From Acholoe squamosa (lineage: Eukaryota > Annelida > Polychaeta > Phyllodocida > Polynoidae), in NCBI GenBank assembly GCA_949317995.1, contig OX439036.1, positions 103,337,891-103,401,890 on the forward strand: a stretch of 64,000 bases of DNA, in the 5' to 3' direction. The notes under the pieces are model-generated. The model did no database searches and was not told the origin of the DNA. It worked only from the letters and a program-made list of their open reading frames with translations. The position numbers were made by a program, and so were the translations under genes. Of the stretch, positions 11,301-21,652 are shown in pieces; positions within the stretch are counted from its first letter, which is position 1; each line of letters opens with the position of its first letter.

Positions 11301-14300
11301 CAGCTCTCTCTCATTGTGTTCCTGCTGCTGGTTGCTGAATCTGTGCCAAGATCTGACTATGTGCCAATTCTAAGTAAGTACTACTGTAGTATTAAATATA
11401 TAAAAGGGTCATTAATGCCCATAGGTATGCAGTGTTGCCACATGATCTTGACCGAAATAATGTATTGTCACAAACGAATTAAAGTTTATATGAAAATGAA
11501 ATTAAAGTATAATCATGTCTTCTAAACTGCTGTATTTCCAGGGGATTTAAGTAATTTGCTACGGTGAAACAGTGAAGTGAATTTTGAATACATTTTCACG
11601 TATCAGTTTGCTTCCTCAGGAGAGTGAAGGTTTAGCAAGGTCTGTTTGCTGAAGAAAGCTGTTAGTTAGTTCCCAGGAAACCAACCGTGGAATGTTGCAA
11701 CTTTTATGAAAATAAAGCACCACTGTCGGGATTTTTTTACAATTAAGTATCTGATTAAATCGAAGTATAAATTTGCAAAGTTGCCAAAATAAAGTATAAA
11801 TTCTGATTAAAGTATAATGTGGCAACACTGGGCATCCAAAAGAAAAAGAAATACCAAATGTATGATAGTTATTGACGCCAGAAATTTTCACAATAAAAAA
11901 TGTATAAGCATACTTTCATTTTAGCTAAATACTTTGCGACCACTGGTTTGCTGCTAGCATTGTCAACAATGGCAACCGTAGTTATACTACACATCCATTA
12001 CCGAGGGGTATATGGAAACAGAGTGCCAAGTTGGACTAAAAGGTTGGTCCTAAACTGGATGGCACGGGCACTGTGTATGAAGAAGAAAGTGGATGGAAGT
12101 CTCACATCACCAGTATCAAGGAAGGTCAGCTTCAATATGGTTTTATTTATCTCAAAGTTGGTATATCTGCTAATATGACAGATTTAAATTTGTGGAAACT
12201 TATCTAAATAGTGTCCCCTCTGAACATATTGTCACCCGCCGCTGGATCAGTGCCATAGCGATAGCATTGCAAATGAGATCAGTGCCTCATGCTAGAAGCA
12301 CCTGATCTCGGAGATGTAAACATAAACAAAACCACCGATTCACGGCCAACTGAGGGACAGCGTAGGGACAGTATTATTAGCCTTTTAGTTGTTTCTAGTT
12401 CTATTAGAGCTTGGAGTATGACTATTTGGTTCACTATTCATCCCTAATGGTTTCAATGCACTGCACACTGGCAGCCGACTCCAGCCGCCAGCCGGCTGCC
12501 AGTGACATCATGACCTCATTATCTGAAAACGAGGCTTGCTGAGATCAGGCACTGATCTCATTTGCAATGCTATCGCTATGGCACTGATCCCGCCACCAGA
12601 GGCACGTGATTTGTGTTCACAGGGCTGAAATAGTTTGTAAATGGCCATCGCTTGTACTATGCATGTATTGTTCCAATCATTGCTTGCCCAAAGTGCCTCA
12701 AAAAAGATGTGTCTAATCACAACACAATACATTTCACTGGATGGCCCTTGACATTCCTGCTCACCACAGTACACCTTGAGAATTAGGACTGGTTATTCAT
12801 CCACAGCACACAGGCTCCCTCTATAGGAAATCGAGCACACCCAATTCATTACTAGGATAGGAATATTTAAAAACAGGACATGGGTTTTCTTTGTTTTGGG
12901 CAGAAATATTTCATATAATCATTCGATATTCTAGCACATGGTTTGGAATGGTGATTTAAGAGAAACCCCAAATTTCATACAGTTGTAGAGGACGGTTAAA
13001 ATATCTAGGATCACCGGGACTCGAACCCGGATCTCTGGCATGACATTCCAGCATGCTAACCATTACACCACGATCCCTTGCCTGATATTTCCACCTTCCA
13101 ACTACACCTGGATCGGTATGATACACACAAGGGGAGCAGTGATTACCAGGTATCTGGCCCCTCAGGGTCAATCTATGGGGCACAAGGATTTCTGGTCCCC
13201 TACACAGTGATAGCAGACATGCTAACATTAAAAGCCATACAACACACTAAATGGCATAACCACATAGCATATCTACCTGCCGTATAGTATTCGGAAGTAT
13301 TCAGGTGGTTGGTGCACTCTCAAAAAGTTGGCAACATGCCATTTGGATGACATGATGCACCAGCTTGGTGCATCATGTGGAGGGAGTGTGTCAAACCCAA
13401 AACCTGGAGCATAAATGTAGTCTTGGTAAGTAACTCACCAAATCTACATTCATTCATCTCTAATGCATGGCCGGATATGATGCATTATGCACTCCTGGCA
13501 TATTCTACTGAAATTAAGCACATTCACTAGTGCATGGTGCACCTATCATAATTACAGCCCTTTATTATCTTATATAATTATATAAAAAGGCATTAGTCGC
13601 TGGTTTCCACCCCATTAAAATAAGCTTGACTGCTTGCCAGGAACAGATAAACCAAAAGAGGCTACCGAAAATAATGTACTTTTTTTTCAAAATTAACTCG
13701 ATTTTTTCCTTCAAAATGAACATATTTAATGTTTGGACATCTTCAAATATGATAAACCTCCGCTGATCCAAATCATTCCTGGAGGTTTTGATGTTCTGAA
13801 GAAAATATCTTCAAATAAACTGCTTATTATAATCTCAACAGACTGCTCAGCAACAAAATTGTCCAAAGTGTAACTATGTCCTCCATTGTTATTTCGTTAA
13901 TCAAGGCTTTTAAAAAAGCTACTAATCACAGATTTGTGTGAGTATCGGATGGTATTCAATGGTAGATATCCATACTAAAATGCATCCTCAATAAAATAAT
14001 AAAACAACCCCAAATAAGATGTTTGATTGGAAACTTTGCAATCGGCCATCCTCGGCCGTTCATGGTTGTATCTAGGTCCCAGGTCAAAGGTCAAGGCTGC
14101 AGGACGCTACAGATCATCAGATGGTGCCACAGATATTGATTGCCAGACACCCTGTTTGGAATGTGTTTGAAGTAGGGGGAAAGCATGGGGGAAGGGAAGG
14201 GGGTATGGAATTAACCAAACGTTGCATGGGTCCTGGCTGCCCCCCCCCCCCTCTAGTGCTGAAGGCACTAGTGCAGGGTTAATAAAGGACATGAACGTAC

Positions 14301-17300
14301 ACTACACTCTAAAAAATGTGTTTAAACTAAAACACATTTTACTGTCAACAGGTCGTTACATGTCATGAAGTGAGGTAACAGGAGTCCAGACAATTCAGTT
14401 GATGATCCAGCTTTATTGTAAGATTGGCATGAGAGTAATCAATACAGTATACAGTATGGTACTCGCCAGTCTGACCAAGCTACATCCTGGGGCCAAGGCA
14501 CCTGAGTGTCGTAGGGTCTAGGTTGGAGAAGAATAAGATGATCTGAGCAGGATCCTTCCAGCTTATAAAGGGGGAGAGGAGCTGCTCGGGGTGACTCATG
14601 CCTCCGTATTAGGGCATGTCCAGTGACTCAGTCTGGGGGTGAGTAGCTCGGCCCCAGTCCGGTTAGATCCAGTCTGATCCGGGTTTGGGGGAGGTGAGCT
14701 GCTCTCCAAGGTGAGTCACTTGGACAGGTGGGCCTGGAGGTGGTGTATGAGTCATGCATTCCAGTGGGGGTTCACAGGTGGAGCCTGGGGGTTCCCACTG
14801 GGAGAGGGAGGGGGTGAGTGAGTCACTCTGGAGTGAGTGAGTCACTCAGCCCGGTAGGCTAAAAGTAGGTAACCTTGGGTTCTACAGGGGAAAGCTTGGT
14901 CAGCTTGGTTAAAGTATGGCGTTAATAATTATAATATGTAGAATAGTCCCTTGACATTACCTAAACACTTTTTGGTAAAACACATTTTCATCATCTCAAC
15001 ACTTTTCCTAAAACACTCAATTACGCTTTCCCTGCAAAAGTTTTCAGGTTTATAAAATTGTTTTAATACTTGGTTCTAATCCAACTCAGCAGGTGGCAGG
15101 GGCCAACTATGGTGGCACTACCATAACATTTGTATAGACACAAATGTCTGAATTTAAGCATAAATGATACACAACATCTTGATAATACACATCTTGATAG
15201 AACATAACATTGACACTCTATCTTATCATTACCTTGATTCTAATTAAACCCATGAGTAACACCCATTTTGTAGCATTCAGGATTAATACATACATCCCAG
15301 TCACTGACTAGAGCCGGGAGACGTGGTGCAGTAGGCAGCGTGTCCATCTCTGGGGTGGAAGGTCCCGGGTTCTGTTCCCGGGCCAGCCAAGGCACAGTGG
15401 TGGTTCCAAACTCTGCTCGCAGAGATGTCAGTCCGATATGTGGCGAAACTCTGAAAATTATTTTGGGGCACTTCAAAAGGGGGGTTTATACCCTAATCAG
15501 AGTGACAAATACCTTCAAAATTAAGCACTAAGGGTTGGATGTACCTTTAAGAAATATCAGAATTATAAAACATTTATTTTAATTTTTTTTTTATTAGTAT
15601 TATTATTATTTCTGTAGTAAAATACTACCTTCGAACCTCTGAAATCAGAGAAAATCTGAAACTCTGCCATCTCTGCTGGTATCATTTGAGTTCCCCCCCT
15701 GCTTTGGCCAGGCTGTGCTCAAAAGTCTCTCGGTGGTCATGGCAGACAAATGACTTAAAAGAGGCCTGTCCGTCTGTCACTAAGCCTGTGTAGTGATGGA
15801 TGTTAAAGAACCATTGCTTCGGTAAATGTGAAGGGGCGTACTTTCTACCTTTGGTCACCATCATCCCCCCTACCCATTAGGCTAGGGTCCGTGCACAACA
15901 CCATAAGGGTAATCTCACTTTGGTGTAGATACAACCCACGGGACCTCTCACCCTTGAGTGTCATCCGTACCGAAGGTATGAGGTGAGATAAAATTTGACC
16001 ACCACTCACTGACTAACTCTGTGCATCAATGTGCTTGAACCCGTTTTGACTATAGGCCCTAGCCTGGTTAGCACAGAATCAATGTTGATAACTGGATGAT
16101 CAACATTCATCAACCTGCTTTCAACATTGAATCAATATTCTTCCCCTGCAGAGAGACAACAATATGCGGTAGGAAGGGCTAACTGATCCTAAAACAGGGA
16201 CTGTGGGTTTATTAAGAAAATTAAATGGTAGAAAGTACATTAATTTCTGAACCTAAACACTTTATTCTCAGTATCAGTTACACACTTTTTCAACTAAACA
16301 CATTTCAATCAAAACACTTTTGCAGAAAGTGTAAAGTGTTTTGCCCCTAAAAGTGTTTCACAAAGCATTACAAGAAAGTGTTTTAAATGTAGGTGAAAGT
16401 GTTTAATAACTAAACGCATTTTTCATCATGCAGAAAGGTTTTTTTTATGGTAACTGTTTTCATGACTGTTATAATGTCCTTCAGAGGCAACTTCATTTTT
16501 TCTCTTTGTAATCCAGAGATCGTCGGTAAAGCCTGAACCCAGTGACCATTCTTCCGATGACTTTAGGTTGGTTAATGTCAGGATTCATGATTTGCCAGCA
16601 ACGGATGGCAGGTCACTTGGAACACTTGAAGGAAGAAGTAAGCAATTGGAAAAATTAAGATAAATCCTTATGTTTATACTGTTGAAATGACCCAAAAGTA
16701 ACAGGGGGGGCATGGGGAGATACCCCCTTCAAAACAAATACCAATAAAATAAATCCAATCAAAGACCAGGGAGGTGGAAGAAATATGTTTTGCCCCCTCC
16801 CCAATATATACTTAGATGGTGAACTTAAGTCATTTACTCACAAATTTACCTAAAATAAATGAAGAAATATACATATATACACAGTATATATATTGTGACG
16901 GGGGCATGCCCCTTAAGTTAAGGGGCAACTTTGATTTTTTTAGAGGGTTAAGTTAGTTAACTCTCTAAAAAATCAAAGTGCTTCACTTGCTATACTCAGA
17001 GTTGTAAAAACTTCCTGGATTACATGTTTTGGTCTCTCATTTGGCTGATTTTCCAACAAGCTAAGGTAGGGGCCTAATACTGGATAGGATGAATAATTTG
17101 AAGGACAAAGTAAAAATTGAGATATTCATGTAAGTCCTACATGAGTATGTCACTGCTAGTTTCCAATTCCATTCAATACAATCTGAATAACTGCCCTTAA
17201 TGAGAAAAACTCTTAAATAATAACATCATACTATTTCCAGACACTGTACCCATGGATGCGAGAGATACAAAGGACCAAGAAGATTATCGGGAAATCTGCA

Positions 17301-17431
17301 ACAAAGAGTGGATATTGGTTGCTGCAGTGTTTGATCGCTTCCTGTTGGTTCTCTTCTCTCTCATTGCAGTAGCCATAACCCTTGGAATTCTTTTGAGCCA
17401 ATCATACAGTGATAAGGAACCAATTGCATAG
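5286..17431 (+). CDS. Nicotinic acetylcholine receptor alpha-type subunit, 8 coding exons
   Basis: A pentameric cys-loop ligand-gated cation channel subunit of the plasma membrane. Exons: 5286-5340, 6513-6649, 7832-7876, 8299-8408, 10835-11373, 11925-12124, 16517-16637, 17241-17431. All junctions are GT-AG, phases match, and together they give 465 codons plus TAG. In order one sees a hydrophobic signal peptide, the extracellular domain with IWHPDITLYD (loop D/A region), the cys-loop CKVDITNYPFDEQTC, loop B PWSYN, and loop C YTCC. The adjacent cysteines mark an alpha subunit. M1-M3 follow (YFWANLIIPGM; GEKVSLCVTVQLSL; LLLALSTMATVVILHIH), then a short cytoplasmic loop and M4 near the C-terminus. 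GEK before M2 fits cation selectivity. The receptor family is certain; the subtype (alpha7/9/10-like or a lineage-specific expansion) is not. Confidence 0.95.
5651..5725. repeat. Perfect 35-bp hairpin in receptor intron 1
   Basis: Bases 5651-5685 and 5691-5725 are exact reverse complements with a 5-base loop (CTTTT). The hairpin is present in the primary transcript of the receptor because it is intronic. Confidence 0.95.
6139..6175. repeat. Fragment of dispersed repeat (shared with 19488-19523)
   Basis: CGTCAGGGTGAAAGCTGCC and the following ATCCTTGATGGAGGATTA recur with two changes at 19488-19523. This is an unidentified dispersed element, partial in both places. Confidence 0.6.
6513..6649 (+). 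CDS. Receptor exon 2: N-terminal helix and first strands
   Basis: The acceptor is TTCCTGTTCTAG and the donor GTAAGT. It encodes CSENVEANLIHSLLTNYDVS and then RPIVNKSQPL, matching the N-terminal helix and the RPV-N-S-P consensus of nicotinic subunits. NKS is a possible N-glycosylation site. It ends in phase 0. Confidence 0.9.
6842..6912. repeat. Fragment of TGATGCA dispersed repeat
   Basis: TTTAAGGGCCGCTGATGCAG and TATTGGTCGTCATGATGCA reappear inverted at 49720-49795. Shorter pieces with CATGATGCA are near 5580, 13330 and 49550. It is probably a MITE-like family, but its borders are not clear. Confidence 0.55.
7832..7876 (+). CDS. Receptor exon 3: 45-nt microexon-like exon
   Basis: Exactly 15 codons (DERQQELRIKVWQNY), corresponding to the DEKNQ-L-TNAWL segment of the family. 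The acceptor is ATGTTTCAG and the donor GTAAGT. A 45-nt exon at this place is a conserved feature of many nicotinic genes. Confidence 0.9.
8299..8408 (+). CDS. Receptor exon 4: WHPDITLYD loop
   Basis: Encodes YWRDEFLTWN through IWHPDITLYDD. It is bounded by the acceptor TTTCACCAAG and the donor GTAGGT and ends in phase 2. This is the W-x-PD agonist-site region. Confidence 0.9.
8409..8760. other. Receptor intron 4, G-run-rich stretch, no gene seen
   Basis: Contains repeated GTTGACCCCTCTTGA words and several G/C homopolymers similar to those flanking gypsy-1 at 20440 and 30900. I see no exon between exon 4 and exon 5. Confidence 0.5.
9781..10026. mobile_element. TA-flanked MITE in receptor intron 4
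   Basis: The ends are inverted: 9781-9802 (CCGTAATCTCCCGCGTATAAGG) complements 10005-10026 with one mismatch. A TA dinucleotide flanks each side (9779-9780 and 10027-10028). This fits Tc1/mariner-type target duplication. Internally GTATAAGGCGCACC recurs several times. No transposase ORF is present. Confidence 0.85.
10835..11373 (+). CDS. Receptor exon 5: cys-loop to M2
   Basis: A 539-nt exon after acceptor TCTGTTGCAG, ending at CTAA before GTAAGTA (phase 1). It carries the cys-loop, loop B, the vicinal cysteines, M1 and M2. The residues after M2 (AESVP) form the outer ring. GNITLS offers an N-glycosylation sequon. Confidence 0.95.
11925..12124 (+). CDS. Receptor exon 6: M3 and start of cytoplasmic loop
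   Basis: Acceptor TTCATTTTAG; encodes KYFATTGLLLALSTMATVV (M3) and HIHYRGVYGNRVPSW. It ends in phase 0 at AAG before GTCAGC, a somewhat weak donor that I chose because it keeps the frame with exon 7. Confidence 0.88.
12244..12590. mobile_element. Long-TIR element in receptor intron 6
   Basis: Bases 12244-12287 and 12547-12590 are exact inverted copies over 44 bp (starting GGATCAGTGCCATAGCGATA). The interior carries no ORF. Target duplications are not clear (flanks CCGCCGCT and CGCCACCA). It is a non-autonomous DNA transposon; I cannot assign the superfamily. Confidence 0.85.
13006..13077 (-). tRNA. tRNA-Asp(GTC)-like gene or tRNA-derived copy
   Basis: Read on minus, 72 nt fold as a cloverleaf. 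The acceptor GGGATCG pairs with TGATCCT (two G-U), and the D arm is GTGT/GCAT. The anticodon loop ATGTCAT has T33 and anticodon GTC, with a stem of four pairs plus one A-G mismatch. The T arm CCGGG-TTCGAGT-CCCGG is perfect. No CCA is encoded, as expected in eukaryotes. It sits antisense in a receptor intron. It may be a real gene or the head of a tRNA-derived retroposon; the stem mismatch and intronic position argue for caution. Confidence 0.6.
14343..14956 (-). mobile_element. Solo LTR, 614 bp, with 4-bp target duplication
   Basis: Starts TGTCAACAGG and ends CTTGACA, so the termini are inverted (TGTCAA/TTGACA). It is flanked by TTAC on both sides (14339-14342 and 14957-14960). On minus it shows a TATA-like CCTTTATAAGC (near 14566) and an AATAAAGC polyadenylation signal (near 14413) in the right order for U3-R. 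No internal domain remains, so it is a recombination remnant. It lies inside receptor intron 6 within AAACACATTTT-rich DNA. Confidence 0.8.
15314..15530 (+). mobile_element. tRNA-derived SINE (Gln-like head)
   Basis: A degraded cloverleaf at 15314-15387 has a Pol III A box-like TGGTGCAGTAGGCAGC, an anticodon arm TCCAT-CTCTGGG-GTGGA (anticodon CTG) and a T arm CCGGG-TTCTGTT-CCCGG; the acceptor stem does not pair. The following body (AGAGATGTCAGTC … CTCTGAAAAT … TTTTGGG) recurs at 18411-18480. This is the usual tRNA-head plus body layout of SINEs. Confidence 0.6.
16223..16450. repeat. AAACACTTT/AAAGTGTTT-rich repeat
   Basis: Many inverted copies of AAACACTTTT and AAAGTGTTT occur here and on both sides of the solo LTR (14300-14342 and 14957-15020). 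The solo LTR may therefore have landed in an older inverted-repeat element spanning roughly 14300-16450. No ORF. Confidence 0.45.
16517..16637 (+). CDS. Receptor exon 7: M3-M4 cytoplasmic loop
   Basis: Acceptor GTAATCCAG and donor GTAAGC. It encodes a polar, acidic loop (RSSVKPEPSDHSSDDF…) with no conserved domain, as is usual for this part of the family. The phase (0 to 1) agrees with both neighbours. Confidence 0.82.
16927..16980. repeat. Imperfect 23-bp hairpin
   Basis: ACTTTGATTTTTTTAGAGGG…TTAA pairs with TTAACTCTCTAAAAAATCAAAGT around a 5-base loop with one bulge and one mismatch. It lies in receptor intron 7. Confidence 0.8.
17241..17431 (+). CDS. Receptor exon 8: MA helix, M4, stop
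   Basis: Acceptor CTATTTCCAG. It encodes an amphipathic segment ending NKEWILVAAVFDRF and then the M4 helix LLVLFSLIAVAITLGILL, with a short tail and TAG at 17429. The W-VA-V-DR signature before M4 is typical of nicotinic subunits. Confidence 0.92.
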
Positions 17432-17728
17432 ATTCAGATTCAAGAAGGCTTTATTGACTAATGTAAGGATACATTCATGACAGCACCAGATCAACATTGA
17501 TTAAGTTATATAGTGTTTTTATATGTTACAGAATACAATTTATCGCACCAGGCTTACTTGATGATTTGCAGTAGGGGTTTACCAATAATATCTGAGAGAG
17601 TTTTCGGTTATCGTTATGGTTTTTATAGTAGTCTACAAACTTCAAAGCTTTCCCTGGCTTTTTGTATTGATGGTACAGAGCAAAATAATACAATATGTTT
17701 CACATCCTGAGTTGCATTACAGTGTGGA

Positions 17729-17848
17729 TTGATTGATTGATTTGTGTTTTACAGCACTTTAGCGGCACTAAGTGGCTATCTTGTGCTTCACAGGTTGATA
17801 ATTTAACAGAGGAATGTGTCAGTGCCCGCGCATATGTGCACCACACAT
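17729..17848 (-). mobile_element. SINE subfamily A, 5'-truncated
   Basis: On minus it ends in an (AATC)n tail after CTGTAAAACACAAATC. The sequence on minus stops abruptly inside the shared 5' module. A 12-bp direct repeat TTACAGTGTGGA flanks it (17717-17728 and 17849-17860). The 5' truncation plus duplication is the signature of LINE-driven target-primed insertion. Confidence 0.9.
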
Positions 17849-17860
17849 TTACAGTGTGGA

Positions 17861-20398
17861 CAGACAGAATCAATTGGTTTCTTCCCTTTATAGCTTCTTG
17901 ATAAGCTATCATGGGTACAGTTGGTATCAATGCGTAGTTTAGAGATATAGCTTCTAATGATGGGTGAGTGTATGTGACTCAGATACTCCCTTTTTCCATA
18001 TGGCTCATTTAGATCAACCTGACAAGTCTTTGTAGATCATTGAGTCTCCTTTTTATGAGGGACTTAAGCGAGTACTTAGACCATGCATAGGGGTTGAGCC
18101 AGACATTTCTACAACCAATTTCACATAAAAGGTACTGTATATCATTTAGCCATTGGTGTTTATCATTCTTCATTGTGGAGAAAGACTCGTTCAGAATAGG
18201 GTTTGTTGTACCCTGTTCTAGTCTTAGCCAAAAAAGAATATTAAGTAATACTATTTTGGATTTGATAGGAAACCTACCCAGCTCACCTAGTGTGAGGGTG
18301 GTGCTTGCATACTTGGAGACTCCAAGTGCAAATTTACAATTAGATGAGTAAAAAGCTTTTCTTGTTTTCTATGTCCTTGATATTAAAGGTTACGGGCTTT
18401 TTCCTGTATCAGAGATGTCAGTCGGGTATGGGCTCAACCTCTGAAAATTTTTGGGTGTTAGCAAAACACCCATTCTCCCAATGTATTATGCTATAAAAAG
18501 CACCCATTTTGTCTCCATTTCAACCTATTCCTCTCACTCAAAACCATTTAAACTTCTCTGGAGTGGATGGTCATAGAAATACAATTAAAAACACTGTATT
18601 AGAATTTCAGCCAATCAGCATCCAACTTGTTGATTAATGTCCTCTGAAATGAGAAAGGTGGTTTGTCTAGAAAAAGCAAGAGGGCAGCACAAGGCATGTT
18701 TAATTGCTTTAATTCCATCTGCTGAAGCCTGAATTATGCTCAGCCTTAGGCTCCCTAGAAGTAGAAGGGCACATTGTAAGGGTGTATCTATGATTTATGT
18801 AATTCTCTCTATCTATATTATGATCACAATTTAGAAGAAGCCTCTGAGATGTCTGATTTTTAGGAAAGTTTGAACATCTGAAAATAGACAGACCTCTGAA
18901 GGTCTGACATCTCTGCTGTATGATGTCATGAGTTTGTTTAATCATATCACAGATGTTATCTAGAGTCACATACACTACCCCTGTCTTTTTGTAAATTCTG
19001 CATGACAACACATCAACATTCTTAACCTCTAGTCATTCCATAGTCATTCCAATTTTGATGGTACAGGCCTAGAGTTAAATTCCAATATATTTAGACAGTC
19101 CTGGCAAAAGTGTGCCGGACACCAGCCCTATTCAGCAAAATGGATGCATTGCCAGCGGAAATGGTCTGATTGCCAGGTTAACAGCGTAGGACGAAAAAAC
19201 ATTATCATTTTGTGAAGTTTTCTAGAAACTTAACAAATCCCAAAAAGGGAACTGATGAAAATAAACAGAAAATATCCTGAGGTACTCGTTATTTTTTGGT
19301 CCTGCATGGTGACAGAAAAAAATCCAAGTTAGTAAATCTAGGTCCCAGTAAAATTAAGTGAAATACTAGATTAGGCAAAACCCCCATTGATGACTAACAT
19401 CTAACTAACTGTATTGATTAACCTATCCCAACAAGCTGACTTGACATAGCCAAGAGAGAAAATCAGTTACTTTGGGGTAGTAGTTTTCGTCAGGGTGGAA
19501 GCTGCCATCCTTGATAGAGGATTATTTTGGGGTTTACTTAGAAAGAGGAATATATTTCCACAAATAGATACAAAACGGCAAGGCAGCTATTGGTCGGCAT
19601 CCAGTGTTAGCTGGTGCCTGCAGTGGCTATGATGTGATGCTGTAAGAAGCCTCCTATAGTAACCAGCGAAAGTGACCCAATGTAAACTGCAATGTCGTGT
19701 TTGGTAGAAGGGCAAGGAAACTGATAGTTGTAAGAAACTGCAATGTTTTTGCCTGAGACTGAACAGTCTGAGCTTGAACAATTCAAGCAGTAGCTAGAAA
19801 GGCCCAATCAGCGATGATCACAGCGCCGTAGGCGCTGGTCAACAACTAATCCTTTTCTGCTTACTTCTTGCAGTGTCTTCACGCCAACCGGAAGTAACCC
19901 TGCTTAGGGCGTGATCATCAACAAGTGTTCCGGCCAACTGATGACGACATACCATGTCTTCATCAGCTTGTCTCCCATCAGTCCCCTCTTCCCTCCCCTT
20001 CCCAAACCCCAGCCGGACCTCTCCTTGTACAAGTTTATGTAGACTCACTGTAGAGGGCAGCACAAGGCTTATTCTGTGATGTGCAACACACTCAGTCTTT
20101 CTGCCCTTTCTTTGAGGGGGGGGCACTCTATATCTTTTCTATAGTAACCGTGTGCATACATCATCCCAAATTTTGGACCCTTATAGAGGGGCAGTATTCA
20201 GAAAAAATATACCCCTTTTAACGGGAATTGGCCTGAAAAAGTACCCCTTTCCCTGCCCTTTTTTGGATTTTGTATCTAGTAAGACAATTCCTCGATTTGG
20301 GCACCCTTTTGGTGGAATGGCTTTTTAAAATGTACCCCTTTCCCAGCCATACTTTGAAAATTTTCTAAAAAAGGTACCCCTTTACCGGCCTAATTAAA
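17861..20398. other. Intergenic stretch, no gene recognised
   Basis: Only short unsupported ORFs. It contains a fragment related to the SINE body at 15420 (18411-18480), the dispersed fragment at 19488-19523, and G/C-run repeats (20100-20398) of AAAGTACCCCTTT type. I see no exon with convincing splice context. Confidence 0.5.
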
Positions 20399-20520
20399 GG
20401 AGTGGTAATTTTTTAACAACAGGGGGGATTGATGGGGACAAAAAAATTTCAGACTCCTCTTAGGGGGGGAACAAAAAAAATCTACCCCTTCAGCAGAAAG
20501 CCCGCACACAACTATAGAAT
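20399..20520. mobile_element. Left part of a TIR element split by gypsy-1
   Basis: 20401-20434 (GGTAATTTTTTAACAACAGG then GGGGATTGAT) is inverted at 30972-31005 with few mismatches. Between them, outside gypsy-1, only ~230 bp would remain, so gypsy-1 appears to have inserted into a small inverted-repeat element. The right part is at 30888-31005. Confidence 0.5.
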
Positions 20521-20883
20521 TGTAATGGTTCGTATCGACTTATATGTTGGGTGGCTCGTTGGCTCGCTTATCACTAGAGATACCAACACAACACGAGTAG
20601 TTCGGGTTGGGCAAAGCCCCGGATACCCCTACCTCTCGGGTAGGACTTTATTTAATATTCAGTAGGTAACAACTAAGCGTCTTGACTGGACCATGTCCAG
20701 TCCCCTTCTGCCGCTCGTCCGGCTTCTTAGTAGAAGCTGGACGCGAGGCATGGTGCTGCCCCCTCTTGTACCAACGGGGTATCGCAAAGCGACACCTAGC
20801 TGGCATAGAAGGAACGAGCACCACACGAACACGTCTCTCGGATGAACGGCACTAATATATATACAACGATGCCGGCCCCTACA
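20521..20883 (-). repeat. gypsy-1 3' LTR with adjacent polypurine tract
   Basis: Same 363 bp as the 5' LTR with one difference. On minus the bases just before it (AGTGGGGGTGG, 20884-20894) are a purine-rich tract suited to prime plus-strand DNA. Confidence 0.92.
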
Positions 20884-21652
20884 CCACCCCCACTAGACTA
20901 TACCTAGGGTTGGGTGTATTTAATAAATACCTATTGTTGACTTTATACTATAATAAGTTATACATACATAGGTAAGTCTATACACAAGTGTTCGTATAGA
21001 TTATAGAACATTGAGGGGCATTATAAATAATATGTACATGATGAGGCATCGTCGCATATAACCCGAAGTAACTAATAATAACAATTAGGAAGTGGTGCCT
21101 TATGCACCATCTACCTAAGGTAGTAGATGGTAACAATGTTACAGTGTTATTATAGTGTTAGAGAGGCGATAAAAAGTGGTAGATATGTCGTGAAATGGTA
21201 TTAACAATGTTTTACAGTAGTAAATGACCGACCCGAGGTGGGGTAAATAACCCGAGAAAAATTTTGTTTGGTTTGATTACAAGAATATAAATATTATATA
21301 AAAATAGCTTTACACAAAATTTTAATACTGGTAATAATAGACATCCTACCAGGGTAGTAGGATCGCCCTTACAAAATACCGAACTTCCGGCGAATCTGGA
21401 ACGACTGGTTTCTGCAGCTCCACCCGGCGACATATATGTGGTGGCAAGCCACATTGCTGTTATGATGTGCCCTGATGAAGGTGGGAAGATGGAGCCCCGG
21501 TTAGGTGTGGTAATCCTCTTTGTGTTTCGGGTTAGTGTCCACCTTCGCTGCAGGTTCGGTCCCAGATCGGCGAGTCCAGTGTAAGGATAAGTACCTCTGG
21601 CATGATAAAGGCCTTTACCCTCGGGTACCACAAAACACCATCAGATGGACAC

